DNA of 64,000 nucleotides from positions 173,572,037-173,636,036 of the forward strand of contig NC_044979.1 of NCBI RefSeq assembly GCF_008728515.1, written 5' to 3'. Positions 11,520-23,779 of this stretch are shown in pieces. The stretch comes from Papio anubis (Eukaryota; Chordata; Mammalia; Primates; Cercopithecidae). A model generated the notes under the pieces. That model made no database searches. It had not been told where the DNA came from and saw only the letters and a program-made list of their open reading frames with translations. How positions within the stretch are numbered: position 1 is the first letter of the stretch; each line of letters begins with the position of its first letter. The translations under genes were made by a program, and so were the position numbers.

Positions 11520-11690
11520 TCACAGACTATATATCTTTAAATGTACACACTGCAGAATCCATTCTTTTTTGTGTACAGATCTATGAGTTTTGACAAATGC
11601 ATGGACTTACAAGCCACATTACAATCAAGATGTAGAACAATCCCAGTATTCCCAAACAACTTCATTGCGCTGCCCCTTATGATAGACCCA
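11520..11690 (-). mobile_element. Old L1M-type 3' UTR fragment
   Basis: 'gagttttgacaaatgcatgg' and 'caatcaagatgtagaacaat' match a block common in antisense copies of old L1 3' regions. A related block is seen near 41010 in this window. Confidence 0.55.
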
Positions 11691-13074
11691 TTGGAAGAAA
11701 GGAAGGCCTGGATTAGGGAGCAGCAGTGGACGTCATGATGGAGAGGACCTAGGGCACCAGGCAGATACCCCATCAGACAGTGGGCATTCTCTAAACCATC
11801 TTCCACTGACACTTCACTATCAACCATGGTACCATAATTTTGATCTTTACCATTTTCAAAATTTTCTGTTTTTCAAACAACACGTTCAAACTCTATCATA
11901 GTTTCAGATTAGTAGTCCATGTTTTTCTTATGGCTCCATTTATTTAAGAATTTCAGTGACATATATTTATCTCAAGGTGGTGAGGATAAAAAAGTTGAGA
12001 ACAAGAAGCTAATATGATCATCAAGACACAGTCACAGAAAGTAAAATAGGAAGGAAGGAAAAAGAAAGGTCTGGATCTTCAGAGACAAGGGAGAGATATG
12101 GCAAGGCAGAAGTCCCTAAGAGTTCAATATCAAGATAGGTAATACCTCCGCTCTTATGGAAAATATTCCCAGGGATTCAAGGTTGATTGGTTCCGTTTGT
12201 CTATAATTCACCTGGACTTGCAAGAGAACCCCAACTTCAATAGAAAAAGAAAACAGGTAAAAATATCCTTGGCTCAGGGCTAGTGGCTTTTCTTATCTCA
12301 AACAAAGGGACTAATTCAATCATGTTGCTGGGCTTTCTTTGTCCTGTTTTAAAAATTTTCAAATTGTTGGCTACCCAAGAGCTGCATTCTAGACTTCTTC
12401 CTCTTGTCCCAAAGGGTAGAAACATAGCCTGATATTTTCCCTCTTCAGTATAATAATTTCATTTTAAGGACAGTCAGGTCCTCTAAATGTGTTATTATTT
12501 TGGTTCAGCCTTCAAACTGAATAAGCCAGCCAAACATTGATAAAAGCAATGTATCTGAGCTTCCCATATTTACTTGGCACCCAGTGACATTTGGTTCTTA
12601 TCTACTGAGAATATGAGAGTGATAACAGTAGGAAACTTAAGTCAGAGCCCGCAGGTTCTTATTTAATATCTATAGACATTAAAGGATTTGCATCTGGATT
12701 TAAACAGAATTACTCTGAGAATATTTAATTCCAACAGTTGGAGGAAATTGCTCCTGTAATCAGTACAATTTGCCACAGTTTTAAACACGTGGGTGACAAT
12801 GACTGACTTTCATATTTCTGTCCTCGGTGGTGTGACTCTACACAACTGAGTCGTAGCCCCTCTCAGAGGGGATTGCAGCCTGCAGCTCAGGTCTTAGAGC
12901 CTCTGAATGCAGCAGAGAACCAACTTGCTGAACCACTATCATTATTAACAAAACGATGGGGATTTTAAAATAATCCTGAGAGTCCTGGCAACATATTCAA
13001 TATAGAGTGATAAGGGCCAGGCCTTTGGAGAGCTGAAGAAACCATCTTCCCAATAAACCCTCACATCAAATGTA
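11691..13074. other. Unique sequence, no gene seen
   Basis: No repeat family or coding signal recognised across about 1.4 kb. Confidence 0.5.
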
Positions 13075-13290
13075 CCAGTGACATCTGATTGCGCTCTGAT
13101 TCCTCTCTTGGAAATGCTCTTCCCCTCCTCCTCACCTGTAGAAATTTGATTTGCCTGTCACATCTGAACTCAAATCCTGCCTGCTCCACCGAGCCACCCT
13201 CTCTGAGGTTTCCTTCCCTGACTCCAGTTGGAATGAGTCCTTTCCTACTTGAGGTTTTTATTATATGACCCTTTGTCCCTAACACACTGC
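13075..13290 (+). mobile_element. L2 LINE fragment
   Basis: 'ctctctgaggtttccttccc' and 'tctgaactcaaatcctgcct' resemble the L2 3' region ('cctcagagaggccttccctg' in consensus). Heavily diverged. Confidence 0.55.
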
Positions 13291-13812
13291 GCTTCCAAGC
13301 AAAGCACACACGGGTTTACATGGCCTGTCCTCTACCGCATGCCAGACTGTCACCCACTCTCATTAGTGGGGGCGAGGTTCTGCATCAGCAGGAACCAGAA
13401 CAGCACCTTGCATGTCCTTAAGCGGTCGGGTTTTGGGGAGCTGAATCTGTTCATGCACACTTGGCCTTGCCCTGTTCTCAAAGCTGTTCCAAAGACACGG
13501 GGCTGTCTCCTCTCCGTGGATGTCCCTGGCTGGGGCAGCCTCTTTTCCATGCATCAGCCTGCAGCACAAAGTGCAGTCTTATCAGGGTGGCAAGAATAAA
13601 TGTAATATTTCTTACCCAGCAACCGTAGAATGTGCACAGCTACAAGTGGAGTGTGTGCATGTGACAGTGTATTTGTGTAACTGTGTGTGTGTATAAGAGA
13701 GAGAGAGACACTGTGCACATGTGTATCAGATGTAACTATTTATGTCACTTAACCACAAATTACAGTTAAATGTTACTGTTTCAAGTTTTTAACGTTAAAA
13801 CATTGATTTTGA
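13291..13812. other. Unique sequence with a short GT/GA microsatellite
   Basis: Mildly CpG-containing unique DNA near 13310-13560. A (GT)n/(GA)n run lies at about 13682-13708. No exon-like signal can be supported. Confidence 0.5.
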
Positions 13813-14116
13813 GGCCGGGCCTTGTGTCTCACGCCTATAATCCCAGCACTTTGGGAGGCCGAGGCAGGTGGATTGCCTGAGGTCAGGAGATCGAGAACAG
13901 CCTGGCCAACACGATGAAACCCTGTCTCTACTAAAAATACCAAAAAAAAAAAAAAAATTAGTCAGACGTGGTGGTGCAGGCCTGCAGTCGCAGCTACTCT
14001 GCAGGTTGACGTAAGAGAATCGCTTGAACCCGGGTGGCAGGGGTTGGCAGTGAGCTCAGATCGCACCGCTGCACTCCAGCCTGGGGGACGGGGTGAGACT
14101 CTGCCTCTATAAAAAG
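13813..14116 (+). mobile_element. Alu, AluS-like
   Basis: Complete two-arm Alu with a long A run in the linker and a short, broken 3' tail. Flanks 'cattgattttga' and 'taattttgatttt' suggest a target-site duplication. Confidence 0.93.
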
Positions 14117-16318
14117 AAATTAATTTTGATTTTCCTTTTGTGCTTGTCCTCTGATGTCACTTTCCTCTTCACAACATACGCTACCCTTGTTAATTTGTTC
14201 AGACCACGGGTCCCTGACTCACAATCAGAAAGTGGAAGTGACAGTAGAAAGACATTGCTTTCACTCCAAGCGCCCACAGTGGGCTGTTCCCTATTTTCAG
14301 GAGGTAGATGTTCATGCTGGAATACTGCTTTGAGGACTACGTGCCTTGAGTTCAGAAAATAAGTTTTATTTAACACGCCCCCTGCCCCGCCTTTTGTTTT
14401 GCAGAGAATGAAGACTCAGTCATATCTTAGGAAGTCTTAGGCCTGAACGTGACAAAGGCTTCCCTTCTTTGTGTCATCATCAGTCAGGATGCTATCTCCC
14501 TTCATCTTTTGTCCTGTGTGCTGCGAGGACATGGTCCAGGGTGAAATGAAAACCAAAGTGAAATGCATGACTTTATTTGCATATTTCTAATCACCCTTTA
14601 ACAGCAAGAATAATACACTGTATTATAATAGTCAAATTTACTCTCTTGAGCTTACTTCATCTGGAGAGATCTGCGGACTATTTTGGCTACTCTTGCAAGA
14701 TTTTTCACTAGCTCAAGCAGCATCTCTCAAAGAGTCAACTGTTCACCTTTCACTCCAGTTCATGCTGCTTTTTCTGGCTGTGCTGCTAGACTGAATGCAT
14801 CGCTAACACGTGCAGAGGGGACACAGCAGATTTTAGCAGATGCCTCCATGGTTTGCAATGGGAGGGAGCACTTCCCATGTGTCCCAAATGAAAACAAGCA
14901 GAACTTCACGTATGAGTATATATGCGAGTACATACAATTAGAAGAATATGCAGATGTACACATGCCTCCATGGCACCTGCTTCCCGGACAGAAAGGGAAA
15001 GAGTTGGATTGTGTGGCTCTGCATGAGCTCAAATGAGAAAGGGGTTCCCTCACCAAATATTCAACTCATTGATTGTTTGTTGCAAATTTTGAGCTGGATG
15101 CTAATGTGGAAATCAAACACTGGTTCCTTCATCCCAGATTTGTAAAGTTTATTACTGATAGTTTTCAGTCTTTCTGTCTTCTAATTTATAACCCATCTTC
15201 TAATGTTCCAGTCACTCTGCTCTGCGCAAGAATCCACCCCTGTCATGGTTGGGAGACTTTGGCAAACCCAGAGATGAGGACAAACTGAATCAGCAAAGAA
15301 GGTGGTGTTGACTGGGTTCTGACCCAGCAGCATGTCTTGGGAAGAAACTAAGCCCTTCCTCAATACCTCGCCTCCAAGCTGGCACTGCTCATTGACTCAG
15401 ATCACAAATCCTGGGTAATCTGGGTGGAGCATGTTGCCCAACCTCAGGGTCATTTGCTATTTCTATTTCTATTTTGGAGTACAGCAAAAGGATTCAGGAG
15501 ATCCACACAGCTTGTTCCTGTTTTTTCCCTTCTAGTCAACCTTCCTACAGTGCCAGCAATGAGCCTCACTCCACCCCCAGTGCATACACACCCCCCTCTA
15601 GATCCCACAACTTGGGCAGTTTCTAAGACTTTGCGGAAATCCCTGGGAGTTCCTCATAACACAAAATGCCTTGGGCTGCACAAGCCTACGAGAAGATGCC
15701 GAGCCGTGGTCTAGGCTCAGGGAATAGTTTCGCCGCTCCTTCCTCCCCACTTCCCTACAGACACCCCCCAGCAGCCAAGCAGCCTGTTCCCACTGATGCC
15801 TGCCCCACCCGACTGGGGAAGGAGACTGAGTTTGTCAGGGCCAAGGCTATAAGCACTTATCACTCAGCAACCACAAAAGCAACTGGGTCTTCTGTTGATC
15901 CCTCTAAGATTAGGCCTTGAACCTCCTTTGTGTACCCCTTCCCAACAGACAATTGTACTTCCGCCTGAAAGTTTTAATTAAATGACTCCCGCACAAGCTG
16001 TCTGATTTCATGAGACATAGCAGCATCTATTGGATCAACAGTTCCATTGTTCAAAACATGAGGACTATAAATAGGAGGCAGAGACTGACAGCCTGTTTAC
16101 TGTGTTTGCCTATGTGGTGATGGACATGAACTGTATGGGCACTGAGCTAGTGAACAACAGAATCTCAGAAAGGGAAGAACGCATTTGCCCGTAACATTAA
16201 TCACTATCAGGCTGGCAGGAGAGAATCAAAGTGGCTTCTATGGAGAGAAGACATCTCACCCAGAGATCAATAGCTTGCAAGTATTTGAACATTCACAGTG
16301 AAAATTAGCCCATTTCCT
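14117..16318. other. Unique sequence, no gene seen
   Basis: About 2.2 kb without a recognisable repeat. Several frames of 60-117 codons exist but none shows a known domain. A TATA-like 'ctataaatagg' at about 16066 and a 20-base A run at 16320-16339 are isolated. Confidence 0.5.
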
Positions 16319-16563
16319 TAAAAAAAAAAAAAAAAAAAACTTTTGATTTTGAGATACTTTTAGACTTACAGTAAAGTTGCAAAAATAGTACAGAGTTCCG
16401 TATCCCCCTAATCCAGCATATCCTAATGTTAGCATTTAACAAAACCATAGGACCAAGATCACAACTAAGAAATTAACATTGATACAATGCTACTAACTAA
16501 ATTGCACACTTTATTCAGTTTTCTCCAGTGTTTCCACCACGGTCCTTTTTCTGATCCAGAGCC

Positions 16564-17067
16564 AATCCAGGATATCACCCTGTATTTAATTGTCACATCT
16601 ACTTGTTTTGGTCCACATTTTTATTACTGGTTGTATTTTCTGCATTTCTTTTTAGTTTGAGACAGAGTTTCGCCCCTTTTGCCCAGGCTGGAGTGCGATG
16701 GCACGATCTCAGCTCACTGCAACCACTGCCTCCCAGGTTCAAGTGATTCTGCTGCCTCAACCTCCCAAGTAGCCGGGATTACAGGCATGCACCACCACAC
16801 CCAGGTAATTCTGTATTTTTAGTAAGGGGTTTCACCATAGGGACCAGGCTGGTCTTGAACTCCTGACCTCAGTTGATCCGCCCTTCTTGGCCTCCCAAAC
16901 TTCTGAGATTACAGGCATGAGCCATCATGCCTGGCCATTTTCTGCATTCTTTCTACATTTATTAATTGCTGTTTCTCTAGAAGGAAGTCTTATTCTTTCT
17001 CCCCCATTTGTTTATTGGTTTTTTCCAAGGAGATATGACAATTAAATACAGGGTGATATCCTGGATT
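16564..17067. repeat. Inverted repeat within a rearranged old L1
   Basis: Positions 16564-16594 and 17037-17067 are exact reverse complements over 31 bases, and the match extends imperfectly to about 43. The spacer contains a copy of sequence found again in direct orientation at 17521-17612 (copy at 16618-16648 plus 16949-17015, split by the Alu). Confidence 0.9.
16647..16936 (-). mobile_element. Alu, AluS-like, minus strand
   Basis: Reads from 'tttagtttgagacagagttt' to 'atgagccatcatgcctggcc'. The target-site duplication 'attttctgcatt' is at 16635-16646 and 16937-16948. It lies inside the duplicated part of the old L1, so it postdates that rearrangement. Confidence 0.93.
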
Positions 17068-17289
17068 GAATCTGTGACAGCTCCTTGGTGTTTCCTTGAC
17101 TTTCATGACCTTCCTACTTTTAAAGAGCATTGGTCGGTTATTTCACAGAATGTCCTTCAGTTTTGGTGTGTCTGATGTTTTGTCATGATGAGATTGAGCT
17201 TGTACATTTTGGGGTTGAATAATAGAGGTGATGGGCCCTTCTCAGGGCATCAGGTCAGAGAGTACGTGATGACTCTCTGTTTTACTATT

Positions 17290-17355
17290 GGTGGTGTTAA
17301 CCTTGATTTCTAGGCTAAGGTGGGTGGTGTTAACCTCGATTACTAGGCTAGGGTG
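17290..17355. repeat. 33-bp tandem duplication
   Basis: 17290-17322 and 17323-17355 are adjacent copies differing at about four positions, starting 'ggtggtgttaacct' and ending 'aggctaaggtg' or 'aggctagggtg'. Confidence 0.9.
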
Positions 17356-18689
17356 GTGTCTGTCTGTCAAAATTCTCCACTCGAAAGTTCCTATTTTTCT
17401 TTTTGTGATTAATAGACATTTATGTTGAAGGGGGTCCTTTGAGGCTATAAAAATAACTTTTTTTTTTTTTAATTTTGCTCACTAATTTTGGTATCCATGT
17501 GTAGACCTTGACTGCAGAAATTTTTATTACTGGTTGTATTTTCCACATTCTTTCTACATTTATTAATTACAATTTCTCTAGAAGGAAGTGTTATTCCTTC
17601 TCCGCCATCTATCTATTTATTCAGTTATTTATTTATATCTGTATGAACTCAGCATTATTTATTTTATTCTTTGGATAATAATGCAATAATGCAATACTAT
17701 AACAATTCATTTTCCTGATCAAATTGTTTCAGCTTTGGCCGCTGGGAGCTCTTATAGGCTGGCTCATGCCCCCTGTTGCAAGCCTCCATTTCTTTTGTTG
17801 GAACACTTCTTTACTTTCTGGTACCACAAATCCTCTATGTTCGTCTTACATATTCTTTGCTCCAGCTTTGGAGTTAACCATTACTCCAAAAGCCCTGTTT
17901 CCTTTTATTGCAAAGTTGAATTTAGAATCAAGATCTGGGCAATATAAGTGCTCATTGCTACTGGAATGTCATTGCCTCTAGGTCCTCTCAGCAGACAGAA
18001 CCAGGCAATGCATGTCATATGTACCAACCCATATGTATACACGCATCTATGATTATTTCTGCATATATTTATCTGTATATATGTTTTAAATAAACATAAG
18101 TTTATATCGATACTTCTGACTCCAATTCAGCACCACTTGGTTCTCTCCAGCCTTCTTCCTTATTTGTAATGCCTTTCCCTGACAGTGAGAACGTGACTCA
18201 CAGCATCTACCGTACATTTCTTATTTTGCTAACTCATAACCCAGAGACAAACAAATTTACCAAATAAAGTACAGCATGGAGTATAGTTCTTGCTGTCTTT
18301 AGCATTCCAGTATCAAGTCAAAACAGGGTTTCCGAAGATACCTAGGTCAGCTCTTTTGTCCCCCACCTGCCTCAGTGAGCCTTGGTGATTGATTAATTTC
18401 TGACACAGTTGGGTTCCTTTCTTACTGTCTGTGTTTCTTCTCAAGTGCCCCCCTCTTCCATTCAGCCAACACGCTGGTTGATTTTTAAAAGTTAACTTAC
18501 ATATAGCAAAATTGTAATTCTGTACATCAAATTTGTATGTCACTCTTTGTGACATACTGTTTTATGCATTTTGACAAATTGATAGTCATCTATTTACTGC
18601 CACAGTTTCTTAGAGCACAATTCCATTCCCACTCCCCTAATTTCCTCATGACCCCAGCTTGTAGTCTGGCCTTTTAAAAAGGTTCATTT

Positions 18690-19325
18690 CTGGTGTATAT
18701 AAATTAATATTTGTATGTTGACCTTGTATCCTGTGACTTGGATGAACTTGCTTACTAAATCAAGGAGCTTTCTTTTATTCCCTAGATTCTTTTCTGGATT
18801 TTTGTATGTAGAGAATAATATCTGTAGAGAGTAAGATCTATAACTAGAGACAGTTTTATTTCTTCTTTTCTAGTCTGTATGCTTTTTTGTTTTCTGCCAT
18901 ATTGCACAGACTAGGAACCCAGAACAATGCTGGATACAGGGAATGAGAAAACCTCCTTGACTTGTTGAAGATCTTAGGGGGAAAGATGACAAGTCTTTCA
19001 CTATTAAGTATAATTATAATTAATTATTTCAATATCCTTTATTGGTTAAAGGCAGGTTCCTAGGTGATAACAAGTTTTTTTTCATGAATAGATCTTGACT
19101 TTTGTCAAATGCTTTTTCTGTATCTGATGAATGGAACACACACACACACACACACATACACACACAGGCACACATATATATATATATTTTTCCTTTTTAG
19201 TCTGTTAATATGTTAATTAAACTGGCTGCTTTTTGAATGTTAAATCAGTCTGGTAGTTTTTGGAATAAACTCCACTTGGACATGATGTATTATATTTTTA
19301 ATATATTGTTTACTGAAAAAAATAT
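18690..19325 (-). mobile_element. Old L1M ORF2 fragment, minus strand
   Basis: Antisense ORF2 blocks: 'gaccttgtatcctgtgactt', 'cttttgtcaaatgctttttc', 'agtctgttaatatgttaatt' and 'aaactccacttggacatgat'. Frames are broken. Confidence 0.85.
19137..19187. repeat. (CA)n / (TA)n microsatellite
   Basis: (CA)n with a few interruptions followed by (TA)n, inside the old L1 fragment. Confidence 0.9.
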
Positions 19326-19556
19326 TGGTATAATGCATTATATTTAGTGTTGGCAGTAAAGACCTCTATGTTCTTTAAAAACCAAACACCGGGGCCAGAG
19401 TACTGCTGGAAGCTAATCTCCTTCTCCCTGGGAGCCACACAGATCAGGGCAACTGGAAGCAAAGGGCTCTGGAAGAGAGGAAGCCAGGGTGCTGCTGTTG
19501 CACCCCGTTCCTGCCTGGCTTGGACATATCTGGAACTGACCTCATTCTTTCACCAT

Positions 19557-20185
19557 GGTGGACAGAATTCTAAAGCTGTCTTCCTCAAATGTCGTCCCCT
19601 GGTTATATAATCAAGCGCTAATCCAGGTAATGCTGTGAAGGGACTTGGCAACTCGAATTAAGGAGGCTAATCACCTGACCTGAAAGTATGGCAATTATCT
19701 TGGGTTACTGAGTAGGTCCAATGTAATCACATGAGCTCTTAAAAACAGAAGAGGAAGCCAGAGAGATGCAGCAGAAGGGCTGGCGAGACTGGAAAAATGG
19801 GAAGAACTTTGTCTGCTCTTGCTGGTTTTGAGGATGAAGATGGAGGAAGGGACCACCGAGGAATGTGGGTGGGCTTTAGAAGCCGAGAATGATGCTCGCA
19901 AGGAAGCAAGTAAGGGAATGAGACCTCAGCTCAACAACCACATGGAACTTAACTCTGCTAGCACCCGGAATGAGTTTGGAAGCAGATTTATTCCCCAAAC
20001 CTCCAGAAAGGAACACAGCTCCCTGAGACCTTGATTTCGGCCTATGAGACCCAGAGCAGAGAACAAGCTCAGCCCCGCTATGTGTGTACTTCTAACCTCC
20101 AAAACTGTGGGATAATAGATAGACACTGTTTTAAGATGCTAAATTTGTGGCTATTTGTTAAGGCAACAATAAAAAATGAATGCTT
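19557..20185 (+). mobile_element. MaLR LTR, MLT1-type
   Basis: Nearly full length: 'gacagaattctaa', 'tgggttactgagtaggtcc', 'gctggttttgagg' then 'gatggaggaagggacca', 'aacctccaaaactgtgggat', ending 'taaggcaacaataaaaaatg'. It is the same broad family as the piece at 1-395. Confidence 0.75.
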
Positions 20186-20189
20186 TGGC

Positions 20190-20330
20190 TTAGCAAACAT
20201 ATACTGAAGACCTTCTATGTGTCAGGGACTGTCAGGGGCTGAAGATACGGAGACTAGAAGAAAGATGACCTCTTTCTCTAAGGAGCACACCAACCAGAGG
20301 GAGACTCTAACACCAAACAAAACATGGAGG
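20190..20330 (-). mobile_element. L2 LINE fragment, minus strand
   Basis: Antisense L2 3' end pattern: 'tactgaagaccttctatgtg', 'tcagggactgtcaggggctg', 'aaggagcacaccaaccagag'. Confidence 0.6.
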
Positions 20331-20659
20331 TATTCTGTATATGTGCCGTAAAAGCAAAGCTTATCTTGGTTGCAAAGAATAAAAAGCAATTCTGGCTAAG
20401 TTTAAATAACAAAAGAAAAAGAAAGAGAGATGATGTGCTTTTAATTTTGAGAGCAAAGATACTGGAAGATTCTAGTAAATGAAGGAAACTTTAAATATGT
20501 CAGATTTAGGGAAGGGAGGACCAGTACCTTCCCAGAAACCTCAGTTATAGAAGTTTGTAGACTTTCCGCTGGTACTTTAACTCTGATCCCACAGTTATTG
20601 GTCTTCATTTATCCTTTCCAAATTTCAAATTGTAAGGGGGAAAAAGACAAGGCTTAGCT
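20331..20659. other. Unassigned sequence
   Basis: AT-rich; no family or gene recognised. Confidence 0.4.
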
Positions 20660-20800
20660 TGGTCTTCTTCAAGGATGGCATCAATCTATTCATGAAGGAT
20701 CCTCCCCTCCCCAGCCCAAACATTAGGCCCCACCTTAAAGACTAGTAACCAAATTTCGACATGAGGTTTAGAGGGGATAAATATCCAAACTATAGCAAGG
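20660..20800 (-). mobile_element. MaLR LTR 5' fragment, minus strand
   Basis: 'ctattcatgaaggatcctcc', 'attaggccccaccttaaaga' and 'caaactatagca' fit the antisense 5' part of MST/MLT1 LTRs. Confidence 0.6.
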
Positions 20801-20935
20801 GTAACCTGCTTTACTTAGAGTCCATTAAAAAAAACATCTTCACAGCAACATGTAGCCTGGTGTTTGATCAAATTTCTGGGTAATGTGGACTAGGCAAGTT
20901 GACCCATAAAATTGAGCATCACGTCTTGTGGTACA
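20801..20935 (-). mobile_element. MLT2-like (ERVL) LTR fragment, minus strand
   Basis: 'aacctgctttacttagagtc', 'cagcaacatgtagcctggtg', 'aggcaagttgacccataaaa' and 'gagcatcac' match the distal part of the LTR family also seen at 49833, 52469, 57661 and 63578. Family name from memory. Confidence 0.6.
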
Positions 20936-21049
20936 CATAACCCGGGGGTCTAGCTCTATGGATCAGAGCCTCGTCCCCAGAAAGAAGCCTCTTTATGGGT
21001 CTTAAAGTTAGTCAAACAGGTGCTCCCAAGACTGTCTAGCTGTCAGCCA

Positions 21050-21185
21050 CACTTTAATTACCTCTAAAATGAGGATGGTAATACTCATAGGATTTTTTTT
21101 GCATAGCTTGGAAAAAGATTATGAGAGTAAAATGATTCTGCTAACTGTTAAGTGATGTGCGTATGTGAAGTTGGCATTATGTATT
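21050..21185 (-). mobile_element. MIR SINE, minus strand
   Basis: 'ctaaaatgaggatggtaata' followed by 'attatgagagtaaaatgatt' matches the antisense MIR core. Confidence 0.6.
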
Positions 21186-23779
21186 TTAAATTAAAATTCA
21201 AGGAAAGTTGGCAAACTTTGAAATCTAGAATTTGCACTTGCTACTAAAAACGAGTAATTTTTAAGTGAGACGTCAGGAAACCCCAAAGCCTTTTCCTGAT
21301 TCCAAATGCTGTCAGAAGCTCCTCAAAGCAAAATTCCACCGTCTGCACTTTAAATTGAAAAGTGAAACTGCGATCATCCCTGTCTATCAGAAACAGCCAC
21401 AGGCTGACAAATTGCAACAGGATAAGGTTGTCCCAACCCCAAATGACAAACACTCACTGCCCTGAAGGACAAAAGTGGGAAAAAAAACTAAACAAAAATC
21501 ACGAGTTGAGCCAGAGATGTTTGTGACCCAACAGAAGAGGGACTTTTCATATTCTCTTGTGCTTTCCTGGTCTTTACTGGATGAAACATCAGAGCATCTA
21601 TGCTGATTGTATTTTGACAAAACTATCAGAGCACAGAGTGAGTCTTACAAAATTTGTTTATATTATATGCTTCACCGTCAGCCCTTTCTTTGTAGCACAG
21701 CTGAGTGCTGAACTTAGCCCCAACTTTTTAAAAATTAAAATTGGTCAATATTGCAACCCTTTCCTAGCCCTTCTGTCTTCTGTCCCTCCCTCCCTTCTAT
21801 CCTTACAGATGTAATTCAGGCAGAATTCTGACATTCACGTATCAAACTTGCTGTTGTCGGCAGCATTTTGCTTAGTGTTCATTATCATTTCTGAAGGGTT
21901 GTATCAGGCAAAAGCATCCTTGTTCTCCAAGCAAGGAAGACCCAGCCAGACAGTTGTCAAGGCAACAGAAAATGCACACTGTGAACTACCAAGAAAAGGC
22001 CGTTTCTGGCTGCTAAGAGTCTTTGCACTGTGGAGGCTCAAACTTAATTTTTGGGCTTGGCAAAAAGAAGTATTTTATGGCTAATTATAAAATGTACCCA
22101 ATGTTATTAGACTGGGGGATAGATGATTGCCTGCTAAATGTGTTGTGAAAAATTAAAGCAGTTTTCAGAGCGGAGGGACCTAAACTCAGTGTGCCCAAAG
22201 GACGATTGCTTATTTTTGTCATTCTTTATAGCTGGGATAGAACAGTTGATTTGAGTCTCATTATCTATTTTGCTGTCTTAGGTGTTCAAAACAAGGTAGA
22301 AAGTGCACTGTCCATATTTAGATTATTTTTTAGGGGGGACAGCCTTTAAATAGCATGTTTGTTGGTCCACATTAAGAGTCGTACATTACACTCAGCAGGT
22401 GAGACTATAGGATCAGAGTCTGTAGGCAAATTTCGTACATTAGCTGCTATCATTTCTCCTCCACATCTATTGATTTATTTACTTTTGTCTTCTATTCTCT
22501 TCCCATGTACTTGCTTGTCAACAAACCCCAAATAAATGCCACGTATTACATTAATAAAAGACATGGTAGTTAGGGATTGAAAGTGTCAGGGTGAAAACAC
22601 TGGTATGATAATCCACCTTCTTAATAAGGTTGTTCTTTTGTAAACAATGTTTTAAAATCTAACTTTATATGAATGGTTGATTCAAAGCCTGGTGGCCAGT
22701 CTTACAGTGAATGGAGACTCAGTTAATACAGTTGTTGAATAATCCATGTTAAGGCTTCACTCTTCTTTTTGGGTGAGCCTCCACTCATTGAAAACAAGGT
22801 AAACTTAGATTGAGGTTGACATGATTGGGTATCTTTCCTCAGGATCTCCCCCTAAAGAGGAAAACTGAACCATCCTTTAGAAGAGGAAATATGATTTACC
22901 TGAGGAAGAGGTAATATATTTATTTCTACAGTCAGCTGATTGACCATGGAATAAAATAGTATTTGTAGTCCTCTCTCGGGTACAGAAGGCTCACGAAGTT
23001 GATCTCCTGAAAGAAAACAATGCTATGGAAACTAAGTATGTTTTAATGTTTAATGTGCATTGTATTTACTCATAGGTATTCAAACAGCATCCCGCCCTTT
23101 AGCCTGAAATGTTCCCAGGACTGTATTTTATACACTAGGCACATCGATACAGGCAAAGGAATGGGGAAGGTAATTATCCAGCAATCAGACATGTCAACCA
23201 GGCTTGTTTGGATAACCGACAGCAGTGAATCAGGTTCATCGCCTCTATTGCTTTGTGGGACTCTGTTTCTCTTTATAGCATTTCCACATGTGTTGAAACA
23301 GGTCCTAAATGTAGGTGTTCAGGATATTAAAACTAGAGCTTTCTAAAAGGACTGAGTATAATTAACTCTTGACTTAAGTTCCTTTTTTAAATTTCATTTC
23401 TATCTCTGGTTTAGAGGCAGTGGGAGCTGTGAAATGGAAAAATGGACCAAAATAAGAAACTGAAGTGAAATGACTGAAATCTGTTTCCCCATAGCCAGCT
23501 TTCTGGAGCGTTTCAACAGCGCCAGTCATCCTTGCATACACTGAGTTCCTACTACATTCCAGGTGTTGTAAAATTTTCTTTGAGTGGGGTAGAAAGTAGG
23601 AGAATAAAAATCAAAGTGATGCCTGGTCCAGCTCTCGAAATCCTCAGATTCGAATCAAATGCAGATTCGGTCTGAATTTGCATGATCAGAATGTACCGAG
23701 GGCCCCGATCAACGTGTATACAGGTTCCACAGCAACACAGAGGAGAGAGCGGCTTTCTCGGCCTGGAGGAGTTGGGAAG
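21186..23779. other. Unique sequence, no gene seen
   Basis: About 2.6 kb without recognised repeats. Frames reach about 97 codons (23053-23346) with no recognisable domain. A weak L2-like scrap may sit near 23540. Confidence 0.5.

Larger units (their letters stand above)
16342..18560 (-). mobile_element. Very old L1-like sequence, probably L1M
   Basis: Long match to a dispersed repeat I associate with antisense old L1: 'ttgcaaaaatagtacagag', 'tgaccttcc', 'aatgtccttcagttttggt', 'tttggccgctgggagctctt', 'gctcattgctactggaatgt'. An Alu interrupts it at 16647-16936, and it contains a local rearrangement. Strand and subfamily are tentative. Confidence 0.6.

Noticed and set aside
16060..16080. TATA box 'ctataaatagg' as a core promoter
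   Set aside because: No initiator, CpG island or downstream exon-like signal; a chance match in AT-rich DNA is more likely.
16320..16339. A20 run as the tail of a processed pseudogene
   Set aside because: No transcript-like body upstream and no flanking duplication could be seen.
18126..18136. REST left half-site 'ttcagcaccac'
   Set aside because: The right half-site is absent and it lies in old L1 sequence; a half-site alone is weak.
23053..23346. 97-codon frame in unique DNA as a small gene
   Set aside because: No splice context, domain or codon signal could be supported.
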